Of a DNA stretch of 6,169 nucleotides, positions 5,560 through 6,169 are shown piece by piece; position 1 is the first letter of the stretch; each line of letters begins with the position of its first letter. Source of the DNA: Candidatus Izemoplasmatales bacterium (GTDB lineage: Bacteria; Bacillota_I; Bacilli_A; Izemoplasmatales; Hujiaoplasmataceae). The stretch lies in the NCBI GenBank assembly GCA_028707415.1, contig JAQWBC010000065.1:1-6169 (forward strand). Reading direction: 5' to 3'. A model generated the notes under the pieces. That model ran no database searches and was not told the origin of the DNA. It was given only the letters and a program-made list of their open reading frames with translations. The position numbers were made by a program, and so were the translations under genes.

Positions 5560-6169
5560 TGAAATATACAATCCGAGACATCGCTCGTGAAGCAAATGTG
5601 TCGGTAACGACTGTTTCTCTCGTTCTCAATGATAAACCGAATACCGTTTCTGAGGGAACGACAAGGCTGATTCGTGAAATCGCTGCCAAAAATAATTATG
5701 TGCCTAATCAATTTGCTGTCGGGCTCGTCACTAAGAAGACAAATACGATTGGTTTAATTCTTCCCGACATTGCTAATACTTTCTTTGCTGAACTTGCGAG
5801 AAGTGTTGATCAGTTCTGTACTGCTTCCGGATACTCGATGATTCTGTCTAATACGAACAATGATCCCGTTAAAGATTGGGCAACGGTAAATTTACTCATC
5901 AACCGTGGTATTGATGGCCTAATCATAGCATTTTCACAAGATAAAAACAAAGAGAGAAGTTCATGTTTTATCACGATGCTCGAGGATTTAGATGTCCCCT
6001 TTGTTGCTCTCGATAGTTGGATTGAAGGTTTGAAATGCTCGGGAGTCTCAATTCATCATAGCAAGGGTGGAATGATGGCAACGAAACATTTAATTTCCCT
6101 TGGCCATATCAAAATCGGATGCATTACCGGACCCCGTGGCAGTTATACGGCTGAACGTCGTCTCAAAGG
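5559..6169 (+). CDS. rbsR: LacI-family transcriptional repressor, probable RbsR (3'-truncated by window edge)
   Basis: The first 203 residues of a LacI/GalR-family regulator; the frame is open to the window end, where about 120-130 residues are missing. The N-terminal helix-turn-helix is TIRDIAREANVSVTTVSLVLN (residues 4-24, here in two parts: helix 1 about 4-12, recognition helix 16-24). The hinge carries YVPNQFAVGL (47-56), with Leu56 at the position that intercalates into the operator's central CpG. The usual Arg of the ARxL hinge motif is Val54, and the usual R in VSRVLN is Leu21. A periplasmic-binding-protein-like sensor domain begins at about 62 (TIGLILPDIANTFFAEL, GYSMILSNTNND, GIDGLII). 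The 1-nt overlap with rbsK and the operator upstream point to autoregulation. Ribose as effector is inferred from the neighbouring kinase only, so the symbol is tentative. Confidence 0.88.
   Translation, partial: MKYTIRDIAREANVSVTTVSLVLNDKPNTVSEGTTRLIREIAAKNNYVPNQFAVGLVTKKTNTIGLILPDIANTFFAELARSVDQFCTASGYSMILSNTNNDPVKDWATVNLLINRGIDGLIIAFSQDKNKERSSCFITMLEDLDVPFVALDSWIEGLKCSGVSIHHSKGGMMATKHLISLGHIKIGCITGPRGSYTAERRLK

Overview
The window is AT-rich bacterial DNA with TGA read as stop: it ends the kinase gene at 761 and the ribokinase gene at 5559. Genes have purine-rich Shine-Dalgarno sites, TTGACA-type or TGn-extended promoters and hairpin-plus-T terminators. This suits a low-GC Bacillota or an Acholeplasma/Izemoplasma-like lineage, and argues against Mycoplasma/Spiroplasma, which read TGA as Trp. 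The lineage is inferred from sequence style only.

Layout. (1) 1-2131: a 5'-truncated aminoglycoside/choline-kinase-like phosphotransferase, followed 32 bp later by a 431-residue fusion of a DJ-1/PfpI-like domain to a metallo-beta-lactamase-fold hydrolase. Both are on + and are probably co-transcribed, ending at a hairpin at 2094-2131 that also serves the convergent gene. (2) 2139-3029, minus strand: an unrecognised membrane protein with a soluble N-terminal half carrying a C-x2-C...H-x2-C cluster and four predicted membrane segments. (3) 3030-3440: a 411-bp divergent intergenic region with candidate promoters facing both ways and two dyads between them; no gene was found in it. (4) 3441-4391, +: a hormone-sensitive-lipase (HSL) type alpha/beta-hydrolase with an intact triad, closed by a strong terminator at 4415-4443. 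(5) 4471-6169, +: the start of a ribose-type operon. It has a TTGACA-17-TAGCAT promoter, an 18-bp perfect palindrome over the expected transcription start, a ribokinase gene (rbsK), and a LacI-family repressor gene overlapping it by 1 nt and running off the window.

The clearest working unit is the rbs-like operon: the repressor probably binds the CG-centred palindrome upstream of rbsK and so controls its own operon. The most unusual protein is the DJ-1/MBL fusion. Its DJ-1 half appears to have lost the nucleophilic cysteine and the neighbouring histidine, while the MBL half keeps all its metal ligands. I saw no CRISPR array, tRNA, rRNA, complete mobile element or phage gene, and no convincing new multi-gene system.
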